In this document: one piece after another, positions 27,701-33,339 of the stretch | Numbering within the stretch: position 1 is the first letter of the stretch | How the letters are laid out: the number at the start of each line of letters is the position of its first letter | NCBI GenBank assembly: GCA_032207245.1 | Contig: CM063506.1 | Location: 20,118,675 to 20,182,674, forward strand | Direction: 5' to 3' | Length of the DNA: 64,000 nt | DNA from: Pardosa pseudoannulata | Lineage: Eukaryota; Arthropoda; Arachnida; Araneae; Lycosidae | Position numbers and translations under genes: made by a program | The notes under the pieces: model-generated | What the model saw: the letters and a program-made list of their open reading frames with translations, nothing else | What the model was told of the DNA's origin: nothing | Database searches by the model: none

Positions 27701-29009
27701 CTAGGCAAAAGATATTACTTGGTCATGGACACTTCTGTAGTTAGAGATTGTACATGTGGAATAATGTTCTTCTGACAATACGTGTAATGAGAAGATCCAG
27801 GATAAATGAATGGGTCTACATGTCCTTTCCTTTTGCTAAAAGGTCAGCGATTGGAAAAGTGGTAGGAAATCGAGAGCAAAAAACTCCCCCTACCTCTCGA
27901 AGACGATCAAAGTTAAAGAAAATCTCCGTGATATCACGTTCGTCTTACACCCGGCAGGATAACCAATTCGTTGCAATTTATCGTTATCGAATTTTACAGG
28001 ATTTGCAACCTGATTTAAAGGGATAAAAATAATAAAGTGATTTTTTTCCTACGCATTGTGGACAGATACTGGAACAGTTACTGTCATAAAATGAGATAAG
28101 AAAATGTTGAGGAAAATGTGACTATTACATTGATTTTTGAGATTTATGTTAAGATATTACTTATAGTAATTATTTCATTAAAATTTTCGTTTTTTAAGGA
28201 ATGCAATTTATCATTATCGATTTTTACAGGATTTGCAACCTGATTTGAAGGGATAAAAATAATAAAACGATTTTCTTCTTATGCATTGTGGACAAATACT
28301 AGAGCAGTTACAGTCATAAAATGAGATGATAAGAAAATGTCGAGGAAAATGTAACCATTACATTGATTTTTGAGATTTATGTCAAGATATTACTTATAGT
28401 AATTATTTCATTAAAATTTTCGTTTTTTAAGGAATAAATATTTCTTAACTTTTTTACTGATACAATGTATAAGATTTAACAAGAAATCCTGCTATTTTTA
28501 ATGCATTTTTTTCAACATATGCCATACTCCAATGATTAAATATGTAAGGCACCTTTACTTTTCTTGACTTATACTATTAGATATATCCTTCTTGTCTTTC
28601 TGTTGTATTGTTTCTTAGTACCCAACAAATGAGTATTACTGAATCTCCGAGTCACCTCTCGATTGGCTACAACGACGAGATGGGCAGCTACGAGCATCTG
28701 TCCCCTCAGTGCGACAGTCCGGAAATGATCTTGCCAGAGACTTCCGACATGAATATGCCCTACAACAAGCGCAAGTTCTCGGAAGACGAGGATGCCTTCG
28801 CCAACGACATCCCTTCCTCTTCCAGGAAACCTTTGGACACAAGTCATCGATTCGACGAGACGGAGATGTTCTTCCTCAGTATGTCAGAGACCGTCAAGAG
28901 ACTCAGGCCCGTCGATCAGGCGAGGGTCAAGAAGGAACTCTGCAATCTCGTCTACGAGGCTGAAATAAAGCTTCTACAGGAAACAGAGGAAATGGAAGGA
29001 AACTCGTGA
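3549..29009 (+). CDS. MADF-BESS domain protein, three exons, 219 residues
   Basis: Exons 3549-3678, 23126-23264 and 28619-29009 (stop TGA 29007-29009) splice in phase (phase 1, then phase 2) into 660 nt. All junctions are canonical GT/AG. Residues about 4-88 form a MADF domain: Leu5-Ile6 start, Leu14-Leu15-Tyr16, Tyr23, Trp33, Cys47, Trp51, Leu54-Arg55, Tyr58, Trp73 and Phe81. Residues about 168-208 form a BESS motif ([10 protein letters not shown] ... [13 protein letters not shown]). The linker is acidic with a short basic NKRK at 139-142 that may be a nuclear signal. MADF binds DNA as a Myb-like helix bundle and BESS mediates protein contacts, so a nuclear transcriptional regulator is likely. 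The size is typical for the family. The start ATG has A at -3 and G at +4, with an in-frame stop just upstream. Which family member it is cannot be told here. Confidence 0.88.
4581..4760 (+). mobile_element. tRNA-derived SINE (duplication copy 1)
   Basis: Same family as 2638-2816, with the head starting GCCGAAC and a decayed B box (GGTTCGAATACC). It shows the conserved mid part (ATTCGTAGCTG, GGCTTTAAGCAGTAGG) and a decayed CCAAA-type tail. It was present before the 867-bp duplication, since both copies carry it. Confidence 0.75.
5448..5627 (+). mobile_element. tRNA-derived SINE (duplication copy 2)
   Basis: This is the second copy of the SINE at 4581-4760, displaced by exactly 867 bp with the rest of the duplicated block. 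It did not arise by an independent insertion. Confidence 0.75.
5942..6821 (+). mobile_element. hAT non-autonomous element with 8-bp target duplication
   Basis: An 880-bp element with terminal inverted repeats CATGGGTGCCCAACCC (5942-5957) and, read from the right, CAGGCATGCCCAACCC (6821-6806), 13 of 16 identical. Flanking octamers TTCTACAC (5934-5941) and TTCTAGAC (6822-6829) match at 7 of 8 positions, the hAT target length. There is no transposase. A diverged relative lies at 86-1106. Confidence 0.8.
6858..6960 (+). mobile_element. SINE fragment
   Basis: Carries the B-box-like TTTCGAATCCT and the GCAGTAGGTTCGGGACTAAT segment of the SINE family, with no recognisable head or tail. It is degenerate. 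Confidence 0.45.
7017..7195 (+). mobile_element. Diverged tRNA-derived SINE
   Basis: Follows the SINE plan from the head (GACCGAACAATGATTG), through a B box (GGTTCGAATCTT) and GTTCGTAGCC, to the tail segment TAGACCGTAGAGCTCCAAACC. It has many substitutions and is an old copy. Confidence 0.65.
7508..7625. repeat. (CA)n(TA)n compound microsatellite
   Basis: A (CA)n run followed by a (TA)n run of about 80 bp with one short interruption (AAACCAA). Long open frames here on both strands are artefacts of the dinucleotide repeat. Confidence 0.95.
7668..8300 (+). repeat. Unclassified interspersed repeat, copy 1
   Basis: Part of a family with other copies at 8707-9130 (+) and 13868-14135 (-). It contains facing segments CCTAAATTGTCCGCTAGGGC and its near-complement GCCCTAGTGGTCAATTTAGG, repeated and inverted within the copy. 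The 3' portion is conserved: CTTCATGCTAGCTGACCC, then TTAATAAAAGTCTTTAGCTG. No coding potential is seen. The ends are defined only by comparing copies, and the transposon class is unknown. Confidence 0.6.
8334..8409. repeat. (CA)n(TA)n compound microsatellite
   Basis: A CA run then a TA run, directly after the 3' end of the interspersed repeat at 7668-8300. Confidence 0.95.
8609..8706. repeat. (CA)n(TA)n(TG)n compound microsatellite
   Basis: CA, TA and TG runs form a near-palindromic tract, directly before the second copy of the unclassified repeat. The ORFs here are artefacts. Confidence 0.95.
8707..9130 (+). repeat. Unclassified interspersed repeat, copy 2
   Basis: Second copy of the family at 7668-8300, sharing AAGGAAAATTCTCAGGGG, the facing CCTAAATTG segments, the GCTAGCTGACCC block and TTAATAAAGGTCTTTAGCTG. 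As in copy 1 it ends in a GCAACC-CCC-AGAAGTC segment and runs into a microsatellite. Confidence 0.6.
9131..9198. repeat. (TA)n(CA)n microsatellite
   Basis: A TA run with one slip, followed by CACACACACA, at the 3' junction of repeat copy 2. Confidence 0.9.
9200..10280. other. AT-rich intronic DNA, nothing identified
   Basis: Within intron 1 of the MADF-BESS gene. No repeat family or coding signal that I can support. Confidence 0.3.
10283..10866 (-). pseudogene. Non-LTR retrotransposon (LINE) 3' remnant
   Basis: On the minus strand, 10866-10735 encodes [17 protein letters not shown]. This fits the C-x2-C-x7-HIL-x2-C motif found at the C-terminus of jockey/CR1-type reverse transcriptases. The frame then decays towards the 3' UTR, and the element ends near 10283-10300 in a CCAA repeat (CCAACCAACCAACC on the minus strand), a simple-repeat tail as in such LINEs. 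The reverse transcriptase core is missing, so this is a 5'-truncated dead copy. Confidence 0.6.
10868..11168 (+). mobile_element. SINE interrupted by a second SINE (outer copy)
   Basis: 10868-10912 and 11090-11168 are two parts of one old SINE (CAGTACCGGATGTTCGTGAC ... ATGTTCGCATCGTTCGGAAC ... AATAGCCCTTGT). The inner SINE splits it. It borders the Tigger-like element at 11171. Confidence 0.6.
10913..11089 (+). mobile_element. tRNA-derived SINE nested in another SINE
   Basis: A 177-bp copy starting GCCGAACGATG, with a B box GGGTTCGAATCCC and a CAAAC-type tail. The flanks ACTGCTATTAT (10902-10912) and ACTGCTGTTAT (11090-11100) form an 11-bp target duplication with one mismatch. It inserted into the outer SINE. 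Confidence 0.82.
11171..11955 (+). mobile_element. pogo/Tigger-like element, internally degraded
   Basis: Terminal inverted repeats start CAGTCAGTACCGGCTATATG on the left and CAGTCTGTATCGGTTATATG on the right, flanked by TA at 11169-11170 and 11956-11957. Near 11602 an ATG opens [10 protein letters not shown], which resembles the start of Tigger/CENP-B-type transposases, but stops follow at once. Pieces near 11730-11860 ([11 protein letters not shown] on the plus-strand reading) may be further remnants. At 785 bp it is a deletion derivative and inactive. Confidence 0.75.
12521..13079 (+). mobile_element. piggyBac-like MITE, family 1 (copy a)
   Basis: 559 bp flanked by TTAA at 12517-12520 and 13080-13083. 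The ends read CACACTGAGTGCGG and, from the right, CACATTGTATGCGG. Two identical palindromes CGTACTAGTACG lie near the right end at 13002-13013 and 13050-13061. The inner open frame (12765-12974) is AT-rich and not recognisable. An inverted copy is at 32760-33329. Confidence 0.85.
13100..13865. other. Intronic DNA, nothing identified
   Basis: Between a MITE and a repeat copy. No coding or RNA signal seen. Confidence 0.3.
13868..14135 (-). repeat. Unclassified interspersed repeat, copy 3 (reverse)
   Basis: Reverse-strand copy of the family at 7668-8300: AACGTTGGAGGACGGGTTCC, GCTAGCATGAAGTT, AATCTGCCTCCGATAG, CCTAAATTGTCCCCTAGGG and GGCGTAAACTGTAGCCCC all have counterparts there. Unlike copies 1 and 2 it has no adjacent microsatellite. 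Confidence 0.6.
14472..15683 (+). pseudogene. Tc1-like transposon with broken transposase
   Basis: Terminal inverted repeats share AACATTATGACCACC about 15 bp inside each end (left starts CACTCGAGAACC; right, read inward, CACTCAAGAGTC). A TA lies at 14470-14471; the right TA has been overrun by a microsatellite. The transposase reads from an ATG near 14619 with paired-type helix-turn-helix segments, then SDESRF (first Asp), [11 protein letters not shown] (second Asp) and [11 protein letters not shown] (Glu), the DD34E pattern of Tc1. It is broken by TAG at 15075-15077, another TAG near 15160, a frameshift near 15180-15195 and TGA at 15437-15439. The element is near full length (1.2 kb) but dead. 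Confidence 0.92.
15684..15742. repeat. (GT)n(TA)n(GA)n microsatellite
   Basis: Three dinucleotide runs begin exactly at the right end of the Tc1 element, probably expanded from its TA target and terminal GTG. Confidence 0.9.
15955..16018 (+). mobile_element. SINE 3' fragment
   Basis: Only the end of the SINE is present: AAACAGTAGACCGTAACGCT then CCAAACCAAA. Confidence 0.5.
16001..16252. repeat. 124-bp tandem duplication between opposed SINEs
   Basis: The segment starting CTCTAAACCAAACCAAA at 16001 recurs at 16125, with shared CTAATATTTTTAAGTACGGT, GTTCCAAACTAAACAA and TGTCTTCTAAACATAGC. It lies between a plus-strand SINE tail and a minus-strand SINE. Confidence 0.85.
16229..16412 (-). mobile_element. 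tRNA-derived SINE (reverse)
   Basis: Reverse copy: tail GGTTTGGTTGCAGCGC, then GGTCTAC, CACGAGGGCTAATGAGA, GGCTACGAATATCCATGCC, and the head ending at CATTCGGTCATCAGTCGGCA. Nearly full length. Confidence 0.75.
16430..17680. other. Intronic DNA, nothing identified
   Basis: Short open frames at 16650-16832 and 16873-17073 resemble no family I know and have no clear splice context. ACCCTATCACACGAG at 16682-16696 looks like a DNA-transposon end, but no partner was found. Confidence 0.25.
17690..19165. repeat. Unclassified, relatively GC-rich repeat-like block
   Basis: Base composition is clearly higher in GC than the flanks. It contains a CCAAT segment with a TACATATTCATTGG stretch near 18070-18100 as in a retroelement promoter, and two segments that share CTCATTTAGCAC(T/C)ACCC (18606 and 18869). 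An open frame at 17790-18143 has no recognisable similarity. It looks like stacked retroelement pieces, but I could not define ends. Confidence 0.3.
19080..19164 (-). mobile_element. Second type of tRNA-like SINE head (reverse)
   Basis: Read on the minus strand: GACAGCTCAGTCGGCA (A-box-like), then GAAAGGTTACGGATTCGGGGC (B-box-like). The 5' and 3' ends do not pair as a tRNA acceptor stem, so this is a SINE head or tRNA relic and not a working tRNA. It differs from the CCAAA-tailed SINE. Confidence 0.45.
19236..19887 (+). mobile_element. piggyBac-like MITE, family 3 (copy a)
   Basis: 652 bp between TTAA 19232-19235 and TTAA 19888-19891. Ends CCCCTTAACGGCC and, from the right, CCCCTTAATGCAC. 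A perfect 16-bp palindrome CTCGAGTTAACTCGAG is at 19252-19267, with a half copy (ACTCGAG) at 19294-19300. The open frame at 19288-19578 is AT-rich and not recognised. A relative is at 55260-55891. Confidence 0.8.
19900..20525. other. Intronic AT-rich DNA, nothing identified
   Basis: No repeat or coding signal seen. Confidence 0.3.
20530..21396 (-). mobile_element. Helitron, non-autonomous, copy A
   Basis: On the minus strand it starts TCCCCTATATAATAATAGCC (from 21396) and ends in a palindrome around CCCGTCATATGACG, then CTAT, then ATGCTAG at 20530. The flanks are A and T, the Helitron insertion site. A tRNA-like segment near 21035-21110 (CACATGGGGTAGAGTG ... GGGTCGATGG on the minus strand) suggests a SINE inserted inside it. 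Copies B, C and D are at 25191, 31179 and 51324. Confidence 0.85.
21400..21960. other. Intronic DNA, nothing identified
   Basis: AT-rich, with no supported feature. Confidence 0.3.
21966..22461 (+). mobile_element. piggyBac-like MITE, family 5
   Basis: 496 bp between TTAA 21962-21965 and 22462-22465. Ends CACGTTGATTGCCAGACG and, from the right, CACATTGACTGCCATGGG. A palindrome GGTCACCGGTGACC lies near the right end (22431-22444). Inside, several CTTGCAGCA and TTGCTGCA segments face each other, which may be a further nested foldback. Confidence 0.75.
22905..22946. repeat. (TTTA)n microsatellite
   Basis: An imperfect TTTA/TTATT tract, about 180 bp before exon 2. Confidence 0.7.
23126..23264 (+). 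CDS. MADF-BESS gene, coding exon 2
   Basis: Flanked by TTTTACAG (acceptor ending 23125) and GTAAGT (donor from 23265). Encodes residues 44-89 and two bases of codon 90, the C-terminal half of the MADF domain: [15 protein letters not shown], then a conserved W and F near [12 protein letters not shown] followed by T from exon 3 completes an Ala codon. Confidence 0.88.
23669..24594 (-). mobile_element. Helitron with helicase remnant
   Basis: On the minus strand the element starts TCTCTCTATATATAAGACGC at 24594. It ends with a hairpin CCCGGGCAAAGCCGGG and TACTTGCTAG at 23669, flanked by A and T, all Helitron hallmarks. 24150-23780 encodes the end of a Helitron Pif1-type helicase ([32 protein letters not shown]). 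The replication initiator domain and most of the helicase are gone, and the frame shifts after the last motif. The 5'-terminal sequence also occurs as a second copy inside, at about 24205-24288. Confidence 0.88.
24600..25185. other. Intronic AT-rich DNA, nothing identified
   Basis: No supported feature between two Helitrons. Confidence 0.3.
25191..26090 (+). mobile_element. Helitron, non-autonomous, copy B
   Basis: Starts TACCCTATGTAATAATAGCC (first C mutated) and ends with the palindrome CCCGTCATATGACGGG followed by TTATATACTAG at 26090 and a T. It shares internal blocks with copies A, C and D (GATCCCGTCATATG, CTGCCTCATAGGGTAC). Confidence 0.85.
26100..26665. other. Intronic DNA, nothing identified
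   Basis: No supported feature. Confidence 0.3.
26671..26849 (+). mobile_element. piggyBac-like MITE, family 4
   Basis: 179 bp between TTAA 26667-26670 and 26850-26853. Ends CCCTTTGCCAGTC and, from the right, CCCTTTGGCTGTC. Confidence 0.78.
27041..27674 (-). pseudogene. pogo-like element with DDE transposase remnant
   Basis: Terminal inverted repeats: left CCGTATATTTCCGCCTATAA, right (inward) CCGTATATTTCCACGTATAA, with TA at 27039-27040 and 27675-27676. On the minus strand about 27480-27185 reads the end of a pogo/jerky DDE_1 transposase: [20 protein letters not shown], then [14 protein letters not shown] and IKSWGK. The rest of the transposase is deleted, so the element is dead. It sits in intron 2 of the MADF-BESS gene. 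Confidence 0.85.
27748..28026 (+). other. Open frame in intron 2, coding status doubtful
   Basis: A 92-codon frame with a basic middle ([10 protein letters not shown]) ending QDLQPDLKG before TAA. Its last part lies in the duplicated block 27973-28434, and the second copy keeps the same ending. No family is recognised. It could be an exon of an unseen transcript or chance. Confidence 0.15.
27973..28434 (+). repeat. 230-bp tandem duplication in intron 2
   Basis: GCAATTTATCGTTATCGA at 27973 recurs as GCAATTTATCATTATCGA at 28203; both run through ACAGGATTTGCAACCTGATTT and GCATTGTGGACA to TTTTCGTTTTTTAAGGAAT. The copies differ by scattered substitutions and small indels. Confidence 0.92.
28619..29009 (+). 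CDS. MADF-BESS gene, coding exon 3
   Basis: Acceptor TTGTTTCTTAG ends at 28618. Encodes residues 91-219 and the TGA stop at 29007-29009. Contains the acidic, Ser/Pro-rich linker, a basic NKRK and the BESS motif (about residues 168-208). Codon use is clearly richer in GC than the surrounding intron, as in exon 1. Confidence 0.9.
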
Positions 29010-29160
29010 TATTTATGAATTTTCACGATGCTCTCTCGTATACTCATTTCATAAAGTATGGTTCATATGGTTTTAAATTTTTGATTGAATATAAGTAGAA
29101 TTCCATTTTTAAGTGGTAGCCATTTTTTAAATGGTAGTCAAAATGATATCGACTATTGTT

Positions 29161-29221
29161 GTCTTGTTGAATCATGCATCATTATCGACTTAGTTGTTAA
29201 TGATGCATGATTCAACAAGAC
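29161..29221 (+). promoter_or_regulatory. Perfect 23-bp hairpin in the 3' UTR of the MADF-BESS gene
   Basis: 29161-29183 (starting GTCTTGTTGAATCATGCATC) is the exact reverse complement of 29199-29221, with a 15-nt loop between them. It lies 152 nt past the stop codon, on the sense strand of the predicted transcript. It could be an RNA stem, a miRNA-like precursor or a tiny foldback element; no flanking target duplication is visible. Confidence 0.9.
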
Positions 29222-29299
29222 TTTATTAAACAACCACTGCAAGCACATGCGAATGTAAATACTAGCATTATTGATATCACTTGGTTACAGTTAAGTGAT

Positions 29300-30145
29300 C
29301 ATTCCAAAATACCCCCAAAATAATTTATTAATTAAAAGAAAATATTAATATTAAGAATTTAATCTTAAACATGCAAAATTCTTCTTTTCAAATGAAACGC
29401 ATAATATTTATATAATTTTTAATTCGATAGCTTCTCAAAACTGATAAAAAAAAAACAACTAGAGAATAGATCTTATGGGTACTCACATATTGTTCACAAA
29501 ATTAATCTAGAAAAATAAAAGTGATTACAGAAAAATCAAGTTGATTCTCCAACATTCATAGAAATGTTTAAAATAAGAGGAAAATTGGGACCGAAATAAC
29601 TGTGTTACATTCAAAATCTTGACCAGAATTAAAACTTTCCTTAAGAATATTTTTCTAGTTTAACAGAAGTAGACTAACAATACTAGCATAAGTTAAATTG
29701 ACAATGTTACGATTCTCTATAATCACGGCTTATTTTTGGAATTCATACTTGAAAATTTCACTATTCCAAAACGAAAAGTTTTGTTGACACAACCCCTCCT
29801 CTATATTTGTTTGTGCTGAAGAATTCCATACAACAGTTGCATGACTTTACGAGAGAGGCAATTTCACTAAAACACTTCTCTAATCACCCAGAGAAGCACA
29901 TTTATCATACTGAAAATATACTGCGATATAATCGAAAATGGAACTATTTAACAATATCTGTGATTTTCATATACACAATATTTCATTCTCTCTCATTTAG
30001 CTTTCCTGTGATTCTTGATATGTGTCTTGCGTCATATTTAAGACATGTATGCATATCTATCATATATGAAGAAATAATATCTGTATGCATTATTTATGGA
30101 TGGAAATGTATTTTACATGTGATTGATTGTTGTTAAAATATGATG
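29300..30145. other. Probable 3' UTR or downstream DNA
   Basis: AT-rich with no feature I can support. Candidate polyadenylation signals AATAAA occur at 29514-29519 and 30151-30156; I cannot say which is used. The open frame 29807-30136 is AT-rich and unrecognised. Confidence 0.3.
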
Positions 30146-30150
30146 TTTAA

Positions 30151-30156
30151 AATAAA
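30151..30156 (+). terminator. Candidate polyadenylation signal
   Basis: AATAAA followed within 20 nt by GAGTGAAACTTTTGTT. One of several possible signals for the MADF-BESS transcript. Confidence 0.3.
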
Positions 30157-30285
30157 AAAAGAGTGAAACTTTTGTTAATTTGTCGAGATTGCTTTTCTTT
30201 ATTATTAATCAGACAATAGAAATAAACAGCGCTTTAAGCTGTTACAGCAATTTTATTCGTGTGATCATGCTCCACTCACATTCAA

Positions 30286-30753
30286 CCCCTTGCCTTACGA
30301 ATCGAGCGACTATTGTGTGTGCCACTTTCGATGAAAGCTTTTGTCATGCGTCGTGACCAGAAGCAGTTTCATCACTAGCTAAATTTTGAGCAAACCAGTG
30401 GACATTAATAGTATTGCATTTACTATTTAATAAAACCACATTTCATTTCATTTTTATTAAAAAAAAACTTATTAATGTTTTTATTTCAAATATTATTTCT
30501 ATGTTTTTGGTTATATAACAAAAGTAAAAATTTTCAGTCGTTTCAATATTTTCTATGTAGAATTTATTGCGTGAATAACCTATAAGTGAATAATGTTTAA
30601 TATTAGTCAAAATTTTGTAATGGGTATTGTTTAATTACTGATACGAGCTTTTCATTTTTGGCCAGACGGAATCATCACGTGTGTGATACGAGGTTCTCAT
30701 TTTAGGCACAGCAGTACGATCACGTCTCCCATACGGTGTTTTAAGGAAAAGGG
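30286..30753 (+). mobile_element. piggyBac-like MITE, family 7
   Basis: 468 bp. Right flank TTAA at 30754-30757; left flank TCAA at 30282-30285, a mutated TTAA. Ends CCCCTTGCCTTA and, from the right, CCCTTTTCCTTA. ACGTGA-type half-palindromes near the right end resemble the paired palindromes of the other families. Confidence 0.55.
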
Positions 30754-31178
30754 TTAATTATGATTGAAGTACTTATGATTGCAGTACTACTATCCGACTA
30801 CCACAAAAATAGCTCCCACCTCGAGTGTTTTTATTACTAATAATAAAAACATCGCCAACTCGCCATTAAGAAACTCAGTAAGCCAAAGTGGATGTCTTTC
30901 TTTTGGTTTTCTCTGTCGAATTTGGATCAAGTCTTGTTTCCATTGCAACAGACAAGTTGGCATGTGCTATCTTTATGATCGACAGGCAGTACCCATTAGT
31001 TATATATCTCATTGTAAAACTTAAGATGGTGTGCACACTAACCACTATGTTTCCTATAAAATTACATGTTTGAACAAACTGTTGAGGATATAACCCTGAC
31101 ACAAACGGAAACTCAAAGAATATATGAGAGTCAGTTTGCACGGTTTGCATTTACGCACTAAGAAAGTTTTTACGCAAA

Positions 31179-31866
31179 TCCCCTATATAATAATAGCCTA
31201 AGGTGTCTGTCGGCAAATTTTTGAAGCGGTTGTACCTGGAATGGATTCCTCGGCTAAGGGCAGGCGATTAAATTTATCAATTTATTCACGTAATAAATAG
31301 GTAAAAATAACATTTATTTTCTAGCATTATGATGTCATTCCTTTAACCATCTCATATAATCATTTCTTGTTTTAAATTATTTAAATATCGCGTGCATTAT
31401 TTTCATACGTTTTATCGCTGAACTTACATATTAAGCAAATAATTTTCTTTTATATTTGACTTAAATAATAGATTAAGTATATAAGTGATAATTTGAAATT
31501 CAATCATCCATTATTTTTTGTTGTAATGAAAATTTTATCATCGGTATTAACAATAAATTCTTTTCATATAAGTCGAGGACTACTAAATATCTAACTTTTA
31601 ATTTATATATATTTGGAAATTAAGAAGTTTGTTTGTTTGTTATACATAACCACATGGTTTGACTAAATGAATTCCATGTGATTCTAAACTGCATTACAGG
31701 ATCGGGAGACTCTAGAGGAGTATGGCGATAAATAAACTATTGAGAGTGAACCAGATAATTATCAGCCAAAAAACAAACCATTTTATTACCTGCCTCATTG
31801 GGTACTTAACAGTTCTGGAATATTAAAAATTTTACTGATCCCGTCATATGATGGGCTATATGCTAG
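31179..31866 (+). mobile_element. Helitron, non-autonomous, copy C
   Basis: Starts TCCCCTATATAATAATAGCC after an A and ends with CCCGTCATATGATGGG, CTATATGCTAG at 31866, then T. A 688-bp copy of the same family as copies A, B and D. Confidence 0.87.
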
Positions 31867-32359
31867 TTTGTAATAACAAAACGCAACTTCCGCAAAATTT
31901 CTCACTCTTTTTTTCTCATTAGTGAGTACCTGGAACTCAGTTTGTGGATAGTTCAGCGCGAACACTGGTTTTGAAGACCTTTCTTTCATGATGGAAGTTG
32001 TGATCGGCAAAAAGGCTATATCTGTGACAAATTTTGAAAACAAATATTATGAAACTAATGCAATAGTATATTAGTTTAATAAAGATAAAATAAACTAAAT
32101 AAAAATTAGGACTAATGTTTATAATCCTTGAAGACAGTATACAGATACATAGGAACTCAACAAGTTCTTTCCTCAAACAATAACAAACTTAAACGAAATC
32201 ACGGTGCAAGGGCGTCACATTTTATCCTCCTATGTATTAGAGAGTTTTTTGTTTTAACGTACTAAAATCTAATAATTTTTATTCTGATATTGCCATAGTT
32301 TTAAAATGTAATTATTTTAGAATTTTTAATGGCGGTTGGGGAACATAAAATAGTTCCGT

Positions 32360-32655
32360 TTGCAATTTCCTTCAGTTTTCAAACGATACCTCTGGAGAGG
32401 GCAGGTGATATCTAGGGATTTCTGCTTGGTCCGTGCACCTAAATTACGAAAACCCACTTGGGCAAAGTCATTCGTTCACCCTAGCAGTGTTCGTCAAACG
32501 AAAGGTGCACCCTTTCTTGAGGTTTAGTCAGCCTTCAGCCCTCTTGGATCCTCGCTCAAGTGAAGTTGCATATTATCCGTAGCCATGGACCAGTCCCATA
32601 TTGCGACGAGGCCCTAGTGTAGGCTTACCTATATCAGAGGGATCATGCGTCAACA
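32360..32655. repeat. Unclassified GC-richer repeat-like segment
   Basis: Higher GC than the flanks and ends in CAACAACAACA, as in a retroposon tail. It has no coding potential and no second copy in this window. Confidence 0.3.
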
Positions 32656-32759
32656 ACAACAGTTTAAAACTTTGGCTGTAACTTCGCAAAGGATGAACGA
32701 AAATTTTCGAAATTCAAGTTAATAAAATATTATCAGCGATCAAACGTGAACGCAGTTAA

Positions 32760-33329
32760 CACATTGTATGAGGGATACGTACTACTACGTTTTCTGACGA
32801 TTGATACTTCGGCGCGGGTAACGTACGGGTTAGTGTAACAACATGGTTTGTTTGTGGGTACAAAAATAACGGTATATACAGGAAAACGAAGCCGAATGTT
32901 CTTGTTTACTACATAGATTATGGAAAAATTTAGACAAAAACTAGTTTTAATATCAGTCAATGCGGAAACACAGAACAGGAAGGTTGATTAAAAAAAAATA
33001 AAATTAGATTTAAAATTAACTTTTTATTTATTCTTTCGAAAAAAATAAAACTATTTATTACTATTGCTATTTGATTTTTGATATTTACGATACTATTATA
33101 AATTTATCCACTAAAAATATATCTTGCTTACAAAAATCTTATGGTTGTTATTTATATATTTGTTTATATATTTCAATATAAAATACGAAAAGTTGGTTAA
33201 AAAATTAAATAATTTTTGATCTAGATGGAGATTTTTTATTGAGATTTAACTGAATAACTAAATTTAAGAAAAAAAAAAACACCCGCTCCCGGTACAATTC
33301 CGCTGCGAAATGTACCCGCAAACAATGTG
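32760..33329 (-). mobile_element. piggyBac-like MITE, family 1 (copy b)
   Basis: 570 bp between TTAA 32756-32759 and 33330-33333, inverted relative to 12521-13079 and alignable end to end (CCCGGTACAATTCCGCTGCG at its right end). The palindromes have decayed to CGTACTACTACG and a shortened second copy. Confidence 0.85.
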
Positions 33330-33339
33330 TTAAATGGAA

